DNA from: a virus
Length of the DNA: 44,476 nucleotides
IMG/VR virus record: IMGVR_UViG_3300025044_000002
Location: 1 to 44,476 of that record
Reading direction: 5' to 3' (one strand)
Shown: positions 1 through 7,046 of the stretch, in pieces
How positions within the stretch are numbered: position 1 is the first letter of the stretch
Layout: the number at the start of each line of letters is the position of its first letter
Program-made: the position numbers and the translations under genes
Notes under the pieces: generated by a model
Seen by the model: the letters and a program-made list of their open reading frames with translations, nothing else
Told to the model about the DNA's origin: nothing
The model's database searches: none

Positions 1-570
1 CACTGGTTTAGTTTGTGAGAATGCAGGGGCAGGCATCGCCGCGGAAAGTACACCGCCGTAAGTACCCGTAATCGAAAGCGTAAAGGTGGGTACGCCGCCG
101 TTTGAAATTGTCCAGCTCACATTCGCTTGCGCCGATAACACTTTGTGGTTTCTGCCAGAAGCATAGAAATAGAACGTCGCGTCAGGCCAGCTGTCATCGT
201 CTAATTGCGTGTAAGTTACATCCGTTCCCGCGTTAACGGTTTCCGAAAACGCACCAATTTTAAGTAAGTCACCGTAAGCAGGAACGTTGCCTGCAGTACC
301 CGCACCTGCAATTTCAATCTCTGTCGACAACGTAAAATGCTGACCAACTAATAATTGTGGCTTGTAACCCAGCGTTGCGTCATCAAGCTCTCGGTCAATC
401 GTTTCCACTTCAAAGGTAATTTCAGCGTTCTTCGTTTGAATGTGTTTAGCGACTTCACCGGCTGCAATGTAATCCTCTCCAACGGTTAACGCAGGGGCAG
501 CTGTCGCATTGAAAACCGCCATGGTGAGTAGAAGACGTTTAACTTTGTATTTTTTGAAGGTCGCACTCAT
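1..570 (-). CDS. Phage tail tube protein, N-terminal 190 residues (runs off left edge)
   Basis: An open frame starts at ATG 570 (MSATFKKYKVKRLLLTMAVF) and is still open at position 1, ending KPV. It has no signal peptide and is rich in beta-type sequence (for example FYFYASGRNHKVLSAQANVS), as in major tail subunits that polymerise around the tape measure. It follows the tail terminator and HI1506-like genes, the usual place for the tube gene. The missing C-terminal part is very probably the open frame at the right edge (44476-44097), whose TFSLDG...GNEV-like pattern is typical of the second half of such tube proteins. Simple end-to-end joining is out of frame; a 2-nt overlap of the ends (shared TG) would restore one ~315-residue protein. 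Family assignment is by pattern and context. Confidence 0.7.
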   Translation of the reverse strand, partial: MSATFKKYKVKRLLLTMAVFNATAAPALTVGEDYIAAGEVAKHIQTKNAEITFEVETIDRELDDATLGYKPQLLVGQHFTLSTEIEIAGAGTAGNVPAYGDLLKIGAFSETVNAGTDVTYTQLDDDSWPDATFYFYASGRNHKVLSAQANVSWTISNGGVPTFTLSITGTYGGVLSAAMPAPAFSQTKPV

Positions 571-752
571 TACTTAGACTCCTTTGCAGGCACAGCTTCA
601 ACCTGCTTTACAGATAAAGTAGGGGCGGCATTAATTTGCGCTAACTGCGACTGGGTAAGTTGATTTTCAGGAAAGTCAGTTTTACCTGGCTTAAAGTCGA
701 TACCAGCACTACGTACTGATTTGGCATGTGAATTTGTTACTGTAATAGGCAT
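570..752 (-). CDS. Small HI1506-like structural-region protein
   Basis: This 60-residue protein opens MPITVTNSHAKSVRSAGIDF and contains a P-x-x-LTxxQLAQI segment followed by a short beta end (TLSVKQVE). The pattern resembles the small HI1506-related proteins of Mu-like phages, which sit between head-completion and tail genes; their function is not established. Its stop overlaps the start region of the tail tube gene, so the two are probably translationally coupled. A copy of the repeated spacer element lies about 46 bases upstream. The family call is from memory of the pattern. Confidence 0.6.
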   Translation of the reverse strand: MPITVTNSHAKSVRSAGIDFKPGKTDFPENQLTQSQLAQINAAPTLSVKQVEAVPAKESK

Positions 753-798
753 GTGCGCCCCCTTTTTGCTGATGTACTCAGTGTGGCAGGGGGGAAAA

Positions 799-815
799 CG
801 CAGCGTTAGGGCAAA
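799..815 (-). repeat. Spacer element copy A (TTTGCCCT-N4-CTGCG)
   Basis: Minus-strand TTTGCCCTAACGCTGCG lies directly after the stop of the tail terminator gene and about 46 bases before the HI1506-like gene. It is part of a ~40-base near-identical repeat shared with copy B upstream of the capsid gene; the shared part continues through a C-run and CCACACTGA. Role unknown; see the finding on the six-copy element. Confidence 0.85.
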
Positions 816-817
816 AA

Positions 818-1228
818 TTAAAGGTCGTTAAAGCGCAATTCACAGAGCACCCAAGCGTAGAGAGGATCCATTTGTCGAGATTGCCGAGCACTAATAATCT
901 CAATGTTTAGCGGGGCGTTTTGTTGTCCGTCATTAGCCACCAAGGAGCGGATGTTTTCTATCATGGCAAATTCGATAGCTTCTTTTTCGCTGCCAGCAGT
1001 AGCTTCGGTTACCTGCTCTTGTGCCACTATCATGAAGTTATGAATTTCGTCTTCAGTATCGAAAAGCTTACCGAACTGAGGGAACCCCGAAGATACAATG
1101 GCGTACATACGCGGGTAAGTATCCATTTTTGTATCTAAATCACTGTACGAACGGGTGACATAGATATCTGAGCCTAATAACGCCTTTAAATTATTTTCAA
1201 CTGCGGTTAAACGCGCTTCTGGAGTCAT
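818..1228 (-). CDS. Tail terminator-like protein
   Basis: The 136-residue protein lies between an HK97 gp10-like gene and the tube block, the standard slot for the tail terminator (lambda gpU type), which caps the tail tube and meets the head. It is a mixed alpha/beta protein: an N-terminal helix (LTAVENNLKALLG), beta strands around IYVTRSYSD and RMYAIVSSG, and a C-terminal WVLCELRF strand. Its start overlaps the end of the previous gene by four bases, indicating one operon with coupled translation. Assigned mainly by order and size. Confidence 0.6.
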   Translation of the reverse strand: MTPEARLTAVENNLKALLGSDIYVTRSYSDLDTKMDTYPRMYAIVSSGFPQFGKLFDTEDEIHNFMIVAQEQVTEATAGSEKEAIEFAMIENIRSLVANDGQQNAPLNIEIISARQSRQMDPLYAWVLCELRFNDL

Positions 1229-1722
1229 TTCAGTTCACCTTTGACCGCTAATTCAGCGGTGAGTATGCGTAGAGAAAGGGCTGGCAATGTTTTTTTTATA
1301 TGTTGTGCAGCAGGGCTTAAAAAGGGCTGGGCGGGTGTGCCGTTATAAAAAATCTTAGTTTGAATAAGGTAAGCAAGCTGCTCCATGCTCATGTTTTCAT
1401 CATCGGGGCGAATGCCTTTAACTGTTAACCAGTCCATGATTGTTTGCTCTGGTACCCACCCCCCTCTACCGGTTCCTTCTTCAATATATTTAGCATAGTG
1501 AACAGGCGCTAAGATTTGTTGATGAGTAAGTGCTTTTTGCTTTGCATTAATGGCATTAGTTAAGGTTGAATCTGCTTTAGGGGCATGCCGCTTCGCTTCC
1601 CGAGCCCCTTCATTTGCGCCACGGCGTATAATTTTAGCCGCGGCACTATCAACTTTCCCTACGCTTTGCTGTAGGTAGTTCAGTAAAGCGCGAGTATTTA
1701 ACTCTATGGCCAACTGATTCAT
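1225..1722 (-). CDS. HK97 gp10-like head-tail component
   Basis: The 165-residue protein has the signature of the HK97 gp10-like family: an early KIIRRGANEGAREAKRHAPK helix and the HYAKYIEEGTGRGG segment that in this family reads 'Y...vEfGT', followed by a C-terminal PAQPFLSPA motif. Family members complete the head-tail joint in long-tailed phages. It overlaps both neighbours by four bases, so it belongs to a tightly coupled head-completion operon. Family recognition is good; the exact role is inferred from relatives. Confidence 0.8.
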   Translation of the reverse strand: MNQLAIELNTRALLNYLQQSVGKVDSAAAKIIRRGANEGAREAKRHAPKADSTLTNAINAKQKALTHQQILAPVHYAKYIEEGTGRGGWVPEQTIMDWLTVKGIRPDDENMSMEQLAYLIQTKIFYNGTPAQPFLSPAAQHIKKTLPALSLRILTAELAVKGELK

Positions 1723-2318
1723 AACGACTTAGCAATGGTTCGCGCTTCAATTTCTAGGGCTTTAAGCGCTATCGCAGGACTACCGTATTGCAATTTGGCA
1801 CCGCCTTTCACGGTAACTTGTGTGCCAGGCTCACGTAGCACCAGTAGCTTCATTACTTCCATTTGACACAACAGCAATAACAACGCTTGCTTGCGAGGCT
1901 CTATGTCAATTGCGTTATTTATCACTTGGTAGCGGGCATAATAAAAGTAGGTAAAGCGGCTTCCTAAATTAGCAATCATGGCGCTAGTTGGCGCAAAGCT
2001 GAAATATATTGAACCTTCGTTATAGCTGACTTCAGGCAGACGTGAAATATAACCGGCTTCCCACGGCGCGGCTGCTTGTTCAAATCCCCACGCGGTCTCT
2101 TTGTAGGCCCAAAGATTAGTGGGCGCGCTGTAAACCTGCACCCCAGACTGTAAAGTGATGGTATCAATGCCTGTAGCCGGCGCTAGTCGACTGAGTGCAT
2201 CTAAGGCATTATCCACGATTGTGCTAGTCAAAGTGGTGTCGGTGGTATCAAGTAGCTTTTTGCTACTTGATACTGACACTAAAAGACTGCCGACAAGGTC
2301 AGTTTTACTTATTGTCAT
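1719..2318 (-). CDS. Head-tail connector-like protein
   Basis: The 199-residue protein lies between the capsid-distal 147-residue gene and the gp10-like gene, where connector/adaptor proteins are usually encoded. Its N-terminal third is helical (TSTIVDNALDALSRLAPA); the middle is rich in aromatic strands (RFTYFYYARYQVIN); the C-terminus is helical again (KQALLLLLCQMEVMKLLVL). No catalytic motif is visible. Function is inferred from gene order only. Confidence 0.45.
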   Translation of the reverse strand: MTISKTDLVGSLLVSVSSSKKLLDTTDTTLTSTIVDNALDALSRLAPATGIDTITLQSGVQVYSAPTNLWAYKETAWGFEQAAAPWEAGYISRLPEVSYNEGSIYFSFAPTSAMIANLGSRFTYFYYARYQVINNAIDIEPRKQALLLLLCQMEVMKLLVLREPGTQVTVKGGAKLQYGSPAIALKALEIEARTIAKSL

Positions 2319-2748
2319 TCTTTAGTTGCTCTGCCCGTTTTGCCATTTCATCCTGAACCATGGCGGTTTTGGTTTCATCATCCGCCACTTCAAGTAATAG
2401 AGGGTCTAACTCTTCTACACTCGAGAGGGCTAATGCAAATTCACTAAGCTCACTATCGTATTCACGCTCTTTAATGGCGCTCTCAATTTTAGAAATAGCC
2501 GTTTTACGGTTTTGCCCTGCAGCTTCAGCGGCAATCAACTGTTGCAACGCATCTTGTTTAAGCGGGGCTAACACTTCATCTAACTTGGCGACCGGCGAAC
2601 TCAAAATACTTTCAATATTAATAGTGCCAGTAAATGAAGACGGTGTGGGTGTCTCTTTTACTTCTACCGTACGAGTTTCACCTGGATTAATCATTTTGCC
2701 AGCAACAAACATAATCGCCGCAGTCGTATTGGTAATTGCTTTTTTCAT
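2305..2748 (-). CDS. Head-region protein of unknown function
   Basis: The start is placed at ATG 2748 (MKKAITNTTAAIMFVAG) because an AAGG box lies about 10 bases upstream; an in-frame upstream start at 2781 would begin inside the terminator flank. The 147-residue product begins with a short beta segment (GKMINPGETRTVEV) and then becomes a long acidic helical protein (KLDEVLAPLKQDALQQLI...). It is the first gene after the capsid gene and its terminator. It could be a head decoration or completion factor; I do not recognise a family. Confidence 0.5.
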   Translation of the reverse strand: MKKAITNTTAAIMFVAGKMINPGETRTVEVKETPTPSSFTGTINIESILSSPVAKLDEVLAPLKQDALQQLIAAEAAGQNRKTAISKIESAIKEREYDSELSEFALALSSVEELDPLLLEVADDETKTAMVQDEMAKRAEQLKNDNK

Positions 2749-2765
2749 TTTCACGTACCTTATAT

Positions 2766-2798
2766 AAAAAAGGGCAGGCAAATCGGCCTGCCCTTTTT
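2766..2798 (-). terminator. Strong intrinsic terminator after the capsid gene
   Basis: A perfect 8-bp GC-rich stem (GGGCAGGC/GCCTGCCC, 2772-2779 and 2786-2793) with a 6-base loop is flanked by A and T runs on both sides, so it could act in either direction. It sits 20 bases after the capsid stop and 18 bases before the next gene, so it probably lowers expression of distal head and tail genes relative to capsid, with read-through or an unseen promoter beyond. Confidence 0.85.
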
Positions 2799-2818
2799 AT
2801 GGGTTACATTAATGGCGT

Positions 2819-5371
2819 TTAACGGCCTGTGGCTGAATACACAACAACAGAGGTATAACGGCCGGCCAACGGCTTCGGCGTGTGAATAGCATTGTATTCT
2901 TCGCCATACGCTTCTTTAGTACCGTTAAGTTCACCGGTTGCAGGGTCGCGGCCCTCTTGCATTTCACCAATTGCAAACGCTTTTGCCACCGTATAACCTG
3001 TGGTGCCTGTTTGGCCCATCAAAATACGTTCATCACCAAGGTCAATGCCTGGTGCGTTGGTAGAAAAAGCAGGTAAGCCTTTTACTCTTTCAAGATCCCC
3101 CATGCTTCCCGTATCACTTCCATCACGTTTCAAACTCACCACGAACTGGTCAGCATTGGTGCACACGTCGTTAAGTGTGTTGCTCATTAACAAAAAGTTT
3201 GGAGCTTCGTAGCGGTCGTCTTTCATTAGCGCTTTACGGTTACCTAATTTGCGTAACAAACCGTTTAGGTGCGCTTCTAGCTTGGTTTCAGCCGGCAAAT
3301 CAATATCAAACATCGCAACGTTTGTTGATTGGCTGTAACTAATGGTCGCTGTTGACTCATTAGGCGCTACTACTTCACCGGTTTGGTCAACAAATTGAAT
3401 ATAGCCAAGATTAGGGTTAGTTAGCACATAGTAAGTGCCAGAAGCTTGTGCACCCGTACCATCGAAGGCTTCGATTTCAGTACCACCAAAACTAATAACA
3501 ATGGGGTTAGTCGTTGAGCCCACAGGGTTACCTTGTAGGTCATACACTTGATGTGGGCGAACCACTGGGAATACAGCCGTTTTTAGCACTGTATTAGCGC
3601 CATCTAGCTGTGATGCAATATTTTCAGACGTAACCGGTACTGCACCGAAGCTATCGGACATACGTAGCATTTCATTCGCCAGTCTTTGCACAACAATTTC
3701 ACGAAGAATGCGTGAACACGTTGCTACATGACGGCCCCATGCATCCCAATTAACACCGCTTACACGGGTAAAATGCATCATTTCGTTAGACACATTAAAC
3801 GCAATTTTCATCGCATTGATATATGCCATATCCATTTTCTGTATAACACCGGCCTTTGGAATACCGCCACGTTCAAATACTAAGCCGTCTTTGCGACCTG
3901 AAAACGCTTTTCGTTCTTCATAAGGCACTTGTGTAACACCTTGAGCGCCAGGGTCTGTATTGGTAGCAACTAGCTGTAGTACAGACATATCGTGCAGGGC
4001 TTCACGAATCACTTCACGGCGAAACGCATAAGGTAACGACGTATCTGACATACTGCCTTCTTCACCATTAAGTACTTTATACTCACGGTTTAGTTGCTGA
4101 TTATACTGACCATCAAACAACGTTAGCACTTTATCGACGAACGGATCGACAGACTCAGAAAGGCGAATTGATTTGTTAGAAAACGATGAGGTTAACTTAA
4201 GCTGCTTACGCACATCTTCGGCAAGCTTCATTGCATTTACATTGTGGCCAGATGCTAAAACTACTGAACCCATCGCGCCTTGATGACCAGAGAAACCCAT
4301 ACCAGCGAGTTTAGTTTGCGACTCTAACTCTTCACCCAACGTAATTTGCTGCGTTGCTAACGCATTAACTTGGGCTTCGCTCATATCTGCAGTAATTAAG
4401 TCTGCAGACGCAAGTAACTTTGTTTTTACGCCATCTGACAAACCATCAACACCATTTACCTTTTCGGTAAACAGTTTTACGTTAGCGGCTTTTTTAGATT
4501 CAGTATCGGAAAGTTTTTTCGCTTTGTCGGCTTCTAGTTTCTCAAAAAGAGCCTTAACACCTTCTTCCGTTAGGCCAGTTGAAGTATTAACGGTAACGTT
4601 AGGAACTGAACCTGGCGCAGACTCAGCAAGCGCCAATGCGGTTTCTTGCAAGTTCGCCATAAGGGTCTTTTGTTGTGATTCATCAGAAGTGCCTTCTAGC
4701 ACTTTCTTAGCCGTTTCTACCCATTTGCTTATGGCCTGCTCACTAAGCTTTTTATTAGCAAGCGCAGCTCTAAATAACTCGAGTAACTTTTCCACGTTTA
4801 TTTCCTCAGATAGTTTAACCGCCAGCTGCTGTGAAATTAGCTGTATGCCATCAAAGTCTTCACTTTCTGATAGCTCTACACGGTCTAGATTTTTGATACA
4901 GGGGCGAACCACTAAACCTGCCGCTAATAAGGTAGGGCCATGTTCAGTATGGGGTTCTTCGTTGCTGACGAAATTTTCAATAAATTCCGCTGATAAATAG
5001 CGATAACCTTTGTCCTTGATTAACTCTTGGCCAAAGTTCGTCCACGCTACTTCACCACGCAGTTTGTTCCCATCCAGGAATAAGCGTGTAATTGTGCCGG
5101 CTGCACCATCACTGGGGGTATGAGCACGGTCTATGAAAATATCTTGCCCGAAAACGCCAGCATTGAAATTCTCAACCATGCTTTGAAGCATTGTGGTGTT
5201 AATTTCAAAATTGCCGTAACGAGGGTCATAGAAACGGCCCGTACGAGTAATAGTAACCACACTGGTTTGTTGGTCGGCATCCACCGACACTGCAGCGGCT
5301 AGAAAGCGCACCGTTCGCGTAGCTGCAGGTGCGTCCAATTGGATTTTTCGGTTGTGTCGGCTCATGTCCAC
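2819..5371 (-). CDS. Fused prohead protease - scaffold - major capsid protein
   Basis: One uninterrupted 850-codon frame combines three head functions. Residues ~35-175 look like a Mu gpI-type protease: GRFYDPRYGNFEI, FIDRAH around His84, AAGTITRLFLDG, and GYRYLSAEF with Ser126, which are candidate catalytic residues. Residues ~185-400 are charged, Lys/Glu/Ala-rich and helical, as in a scaffold. Residues ~430-850 form the capsid-like part (RREVIREALHDMSVLQLV, AFNVSNEMMH, and the C-terminal AGRYTSVVVYSATGR). Mu encodes protease/scaffold and capsid as separate genes. The frame opens with GTG 5371; ATG 5365 is an equally possible start. A terminator follows. Domain boundaries are estimates. Confidence 0.8.
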   Translation of the reverse strand: MDMSRHNRKIQLDAPAATRTVRFLAAAVSVDADQQTSVVTITRTGRFYDPRYGNFEINTTMLQSMVENFNAGVFGQDIFIDRAHTPSDGAAGTITRLFLDGNKLRGEVAWTNFGQELIKDKGYRYLSAEFIENFVSNEEPHTEHGPTLLAAGLVVRPCIKNLDRVELSESEDFDGIQLISQQLAVKLSEEINVEKLLELFRAALANKKLSEQAISKWVETAKKVLEGTSDESQQKTLMANLQETALALAESAPGSVPNVTVNTSTGLTEEGVKALFEKLEADKAKKLSDTESKKAANVKLFTEKVNGVDGLSDGVKTKLLASADLITADMSEAQVNALATQQITLGEELESQTKLAGMGFSGHQGAMGSVVLASGHNVNAMKLAEDVRKQLKLTSSFSNKSIRLSESVDPFVDKVLTLFDGQYNQQLNREYKVLNGEEGSMSDTSLPYAFRREVIREALHDMSVLQLVATNTDPGAQGVTQVPYEERKAFSGRKDGLVFERGGIPKAGVIQKMDMAYINAMKIAFNVSNEMMHFTRVSGVNWDAWGRHVATCSRILREIVVQRLANEMLRMSDSFGAVPVTSENIASQLDGANTVLKTAVFPVVRPHQVYDLQGNPVGSTTNPIVISFGGTEIEAFDGTGAQASGTYYVLTNPNLGYIQFVDQTGEVVAPNESTATISYSQSTNVAMFDIDLPAETKLEAHLNGLLRKLGNRKALMKDDRYEAPNFLLMSNTLNDVCTNADQFVVSLKRDGSDTGSMGDLERVKGLPAFSTNAPGIDLGDERILMGQTGTTGYTVAKAFAIGEMQEGRDPATGELNGTKEAYGEEYNAIHTPKPLAGRYTSVVVYSATGR

Positions 5372-5403
5372 ACTTAACTATATTTAACCTAGATTCAGTG
5401 TGG
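5368..5403 (-). promoter_or_regulatory. Possible hairpin over the capsid start region
   Basis: Arms AGTGTGG/CCACACT (5397-5403 and 5368-5374) are complementary over 7 bp with a 22-base spacer. The downstream arm covers the bases directly before the capsid ATG at 5365, so folding could hide the ribosome-entry region. The upstream arm belongs to the spacer repeat shared with copy A. Only a short stem, so tentative. Confidence 0.3.
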
Positions 5404-5415
5404 CAGGGGGGGAAA

Positions 5416-5432
5416 CGCAGCGTTAGGGCAAA
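5416..5432 (-). repeat. Spacer element copy B (TTTGCCCT-N4-CTGCG)
   Basis: Minus-strand TTTGCCCTAACGCTGCG, identical to copies A and C, follows the stop of the Acb2-like ORF by about 10 bases and precedes the capsid gene by ~45 bases. With copy A it shares a ~40-base block. Confidence 0.85.
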
Positions 5433-5442
5433 AAAGAAAGTG

Positions 5443-5622
5443 CTAGCCCAAAGCTGCTCGTACTAAACAATCTTTGGCCTCTAATAACTTTCGAAGGCCT
5501 GCGCTCTTCTCAGCTCCGTCTGGTAAGCTTTCATTCATTTGACGTGCTAAATCACCAACAGGCTTGCTTACCGCCTGTAATTTGGAGGGAAGATGCTCAT
5601 AGTCAAAAAATTTCATGTTCAT
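5443..5622 (-). CDS. Acb2/Tad1-hairpin-like small protein (candidate anti-CBASS/Thoeris sponge)
   Basis: A 59-residue ORF starts ATG 5622 (or ATG 5616): MNMKFFDYEHLPSKLQAVSK, then LARQMNESLPDGAEKS and AGLRKLLEAKDCLVRAALG. The LP-x-G-x-E-K-S...L-x-K-L-x-E-A-K-D...RAA pattern matches, as I recall it, the short helical hairpin shared by phage Acb2 and Tad1-related proteins. Acb2 binds cyclic nucleotides made by CBASS and so blocks immune signalling. The ORF lies in the head operon between MuF and capsid genes; as I recall, acb2 of the Mu-like Pseudomonas phage PaMx33 is also near head genes. It has spacer elements on both sides. Functional assignment is inference; many related phage ORFs are untested. 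Confidence 0.55.
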   Translation of the reverse strand: MNMKFFDYEHLPSKLQAVSKPVGDLARQMNESLPDGAEKSAGLRKLLEAKDCLVRAALG

Positions 5623-5684
5623 AATTTAATTTTCCATTTTTAATGATTTGCTGCTGACAATAGAAAGTTTAGAGCGGCTATTAG

Positions 5685-5701
5685 TGCAAGGTTAGGGCAA
5701 A
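5685..5701 (-). repeat. Spacer element copy D (divergent)
   Basis: Minus-strand TTTGCCCTAACCTTGCA keeps the TTTGCCCT half exactly and differs at two positions of the CTGCG half. It begins three bases after the MuF stop codon and lies ~62 bases before the Acb2-like start. Confidence 0.65.
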
Positions 5702-5704
5702 CTT

Positions 5705-6754
5705 TTATGCAAAGCGTTTTTTAAGGGTTTTGACTTTCGACTTGATCATGGTTTCTTTTAACTGGTCGTTTTGAAGTAAGTTGTTCTTGTATACGCCCAG
5801 TACGCCCACTCGAATATTACCAGGCTGATTACTTAACCATTGAATTCGGTCTTCTTTACCAGCTTGGTCTTCAGCTGATACTTCATCATCAAATACCGCT
5901 TCTACATAACTTAAAGTATTAGGGTGCGCAGGCCACGGGTTCTTACCTTTTGGGTAAACGCCTCTGCCTAAGCCATAACGGTTAACACTTGCATGCATAT
6001 CGCAAATATCCACCCTAGGATGGTTAGGGCTCAATACAAATCGGGTACCGATAACATCATCATCGTCTTGCAAACTATTTTGGTACGACATTCCATAAGC
6101 TCTGTTTATTTCAGTTCTAAATAAGCGTCTGGCTTGCCAATAAGCGGCATCTTCGTCGGTACCTTGTGCTTTTAATACTTTGCCTATTTTATCGCTACTT
6201 GCGTTTTTTTCTTTTGCTTGTAAAGAACTAGGCGGTATTTCACCGTTAGCAATTAAAGCAGCTGCGGCTTCACTGGCAGAACTGCCCTGAATAACTGCAC
6301 TGTTAATAGCACGGATAACCTTATTTTTATGGTTATCGTTAATAATCCAAATGCGATCAGATAATTGAAGCCCATCTTCACCAGTGAACTGTTTAACAAA
6401 ACGGGTTGTGCGCTGACTGATATCAAGAGCAGCTTCGGTGCCAGAGTACGATAAGAAAGGCTTTGTACCAATGGTGGCTGACTCCCGTAAACTAGCATTT
6501 AATAATTCTGTTTGCAGGCGAGATAAATTCAACAGCACACTTTCAATATCACGGCGTAATGCGCTTAGTTGTTGAAGTCGAATAATGCCGATTGAGTCAG
6601 CATAAAAAACTAATAAAGCCACCGTTTCTTCTAAGCTTGCTTCGTAATATTCTTTCAACGTGGCAAGGGTGGCCAAATCTAACGTTAAATACTCTTTTAA
6701 AGCGAGAGCTTGGGCGCGTTTTATAATCGCTTTCTTAGCTGATAACTCGCTCAT
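5705..6754 (-). CDS. MuF-like head morphogenesis protein
   Basis: The start is set at ATG 6754 (MSELSAKKAI) because GAGTG lies 7 bases upstream; ATG 6760 is in frame but poorly spaced. The 349-residue protein has a helical N-terminal half and the MuF-family C-terminal core: ARRLFRTEINRAYG, then SPNHPRVDICDMHA and GVYPKGKNPWPAHPNT. In Mu gp30/SPP1 gp7 relatives this minor head protein binds portal and helps capsid assembly or DNA retention. It follows portal and the GroES-like gene, and precedes the capsid block, consistent with this. Confidence 0.85.
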   Translation of the reverse strand: MSELSAKKAIIKRAQALALKEYLTLDLATLATLKEYYEASLEETVALLVFYADSIGIIRLQQLSALRRDIESVLLNLSRLQTELLNASLRESATIGTKPFLSYSGTEAALDISQRTTRFVKQFTGEDGLQLSDRIWIINDNHKNKVIRAINSAVIQGSSASEAAAALIANGEIPPSSLQAKEKNASSDKIGKVLKAQGTDEDAAYWQARRLFRTEINRAYGMSYQNSLQDDDDVIGTRFVLSPNHPRVDICDMHASVNRYGLGRGVYPKGKNPWPAHPNTLSYVEAVFDDEVSAEDQAGKEDRIQWLSNQPGNIRVGVLGVYKNNLLQNDQLKETMIKSKVKTLKKRFA

Positions 6755-6764
6755 GATCATTCAC

Positions 6765-7046
6765 TCACAATATAGCTTGTACATCGTTAATAGAAAGTAT
6801 GCGTACTGTTTTATCATCAAGCTCATAACGATAACCAGCATACCTACCCAATAACACCCTATCACCTGGCTTCACGAACATAGGGGCTCGTCTACCGTTG
6901 CCCAACACTCTCCCCTTACCTACCGCTAAAACTGTGGCTTGATTCGAAGGCCGACTGTCTATGACAGCAATGGTATTCGACGTTTTAGCTGGGCGTTCAT
7001 CAGTGACCACCACGTTATCAGCAATGGGTTTAAGCATTTTGCACAT
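6765..7046 (-). CDS. GroES/Cpn10-like co-chaperonin
   Basis: The 93-residue protein follows the Cpn10 pattern from end to end: MLKPIADNVVV at the start (ATG 7046, or ATG 7037 which begins MLKP), the central VLAVGKGRVLGNG, then VKPGDRVLLGRYAG and a closing ILSINDVQAI. The segment TSNTIAVIDSRPSNQ lies where the GroES mobile loop is found and carries an IAV tripeptide that could contact GroEL. It overlaps the portal stop and precedes MuF, inside the head operon, so it probably helps GroEL fold the large capsid protein, as T4 gp31 does. Length equals bacterial GroES (about 95). Confidence 0.88.
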   Translation of the reverse strand: MCKMLKPIADNVVVTDERPAKTSNTIAVIDSRPSNQATVLAVGKGRVLGNGRRAPMFVKPGDRVLLGRYAGYRYELDDKTVRILSINDVQAIL

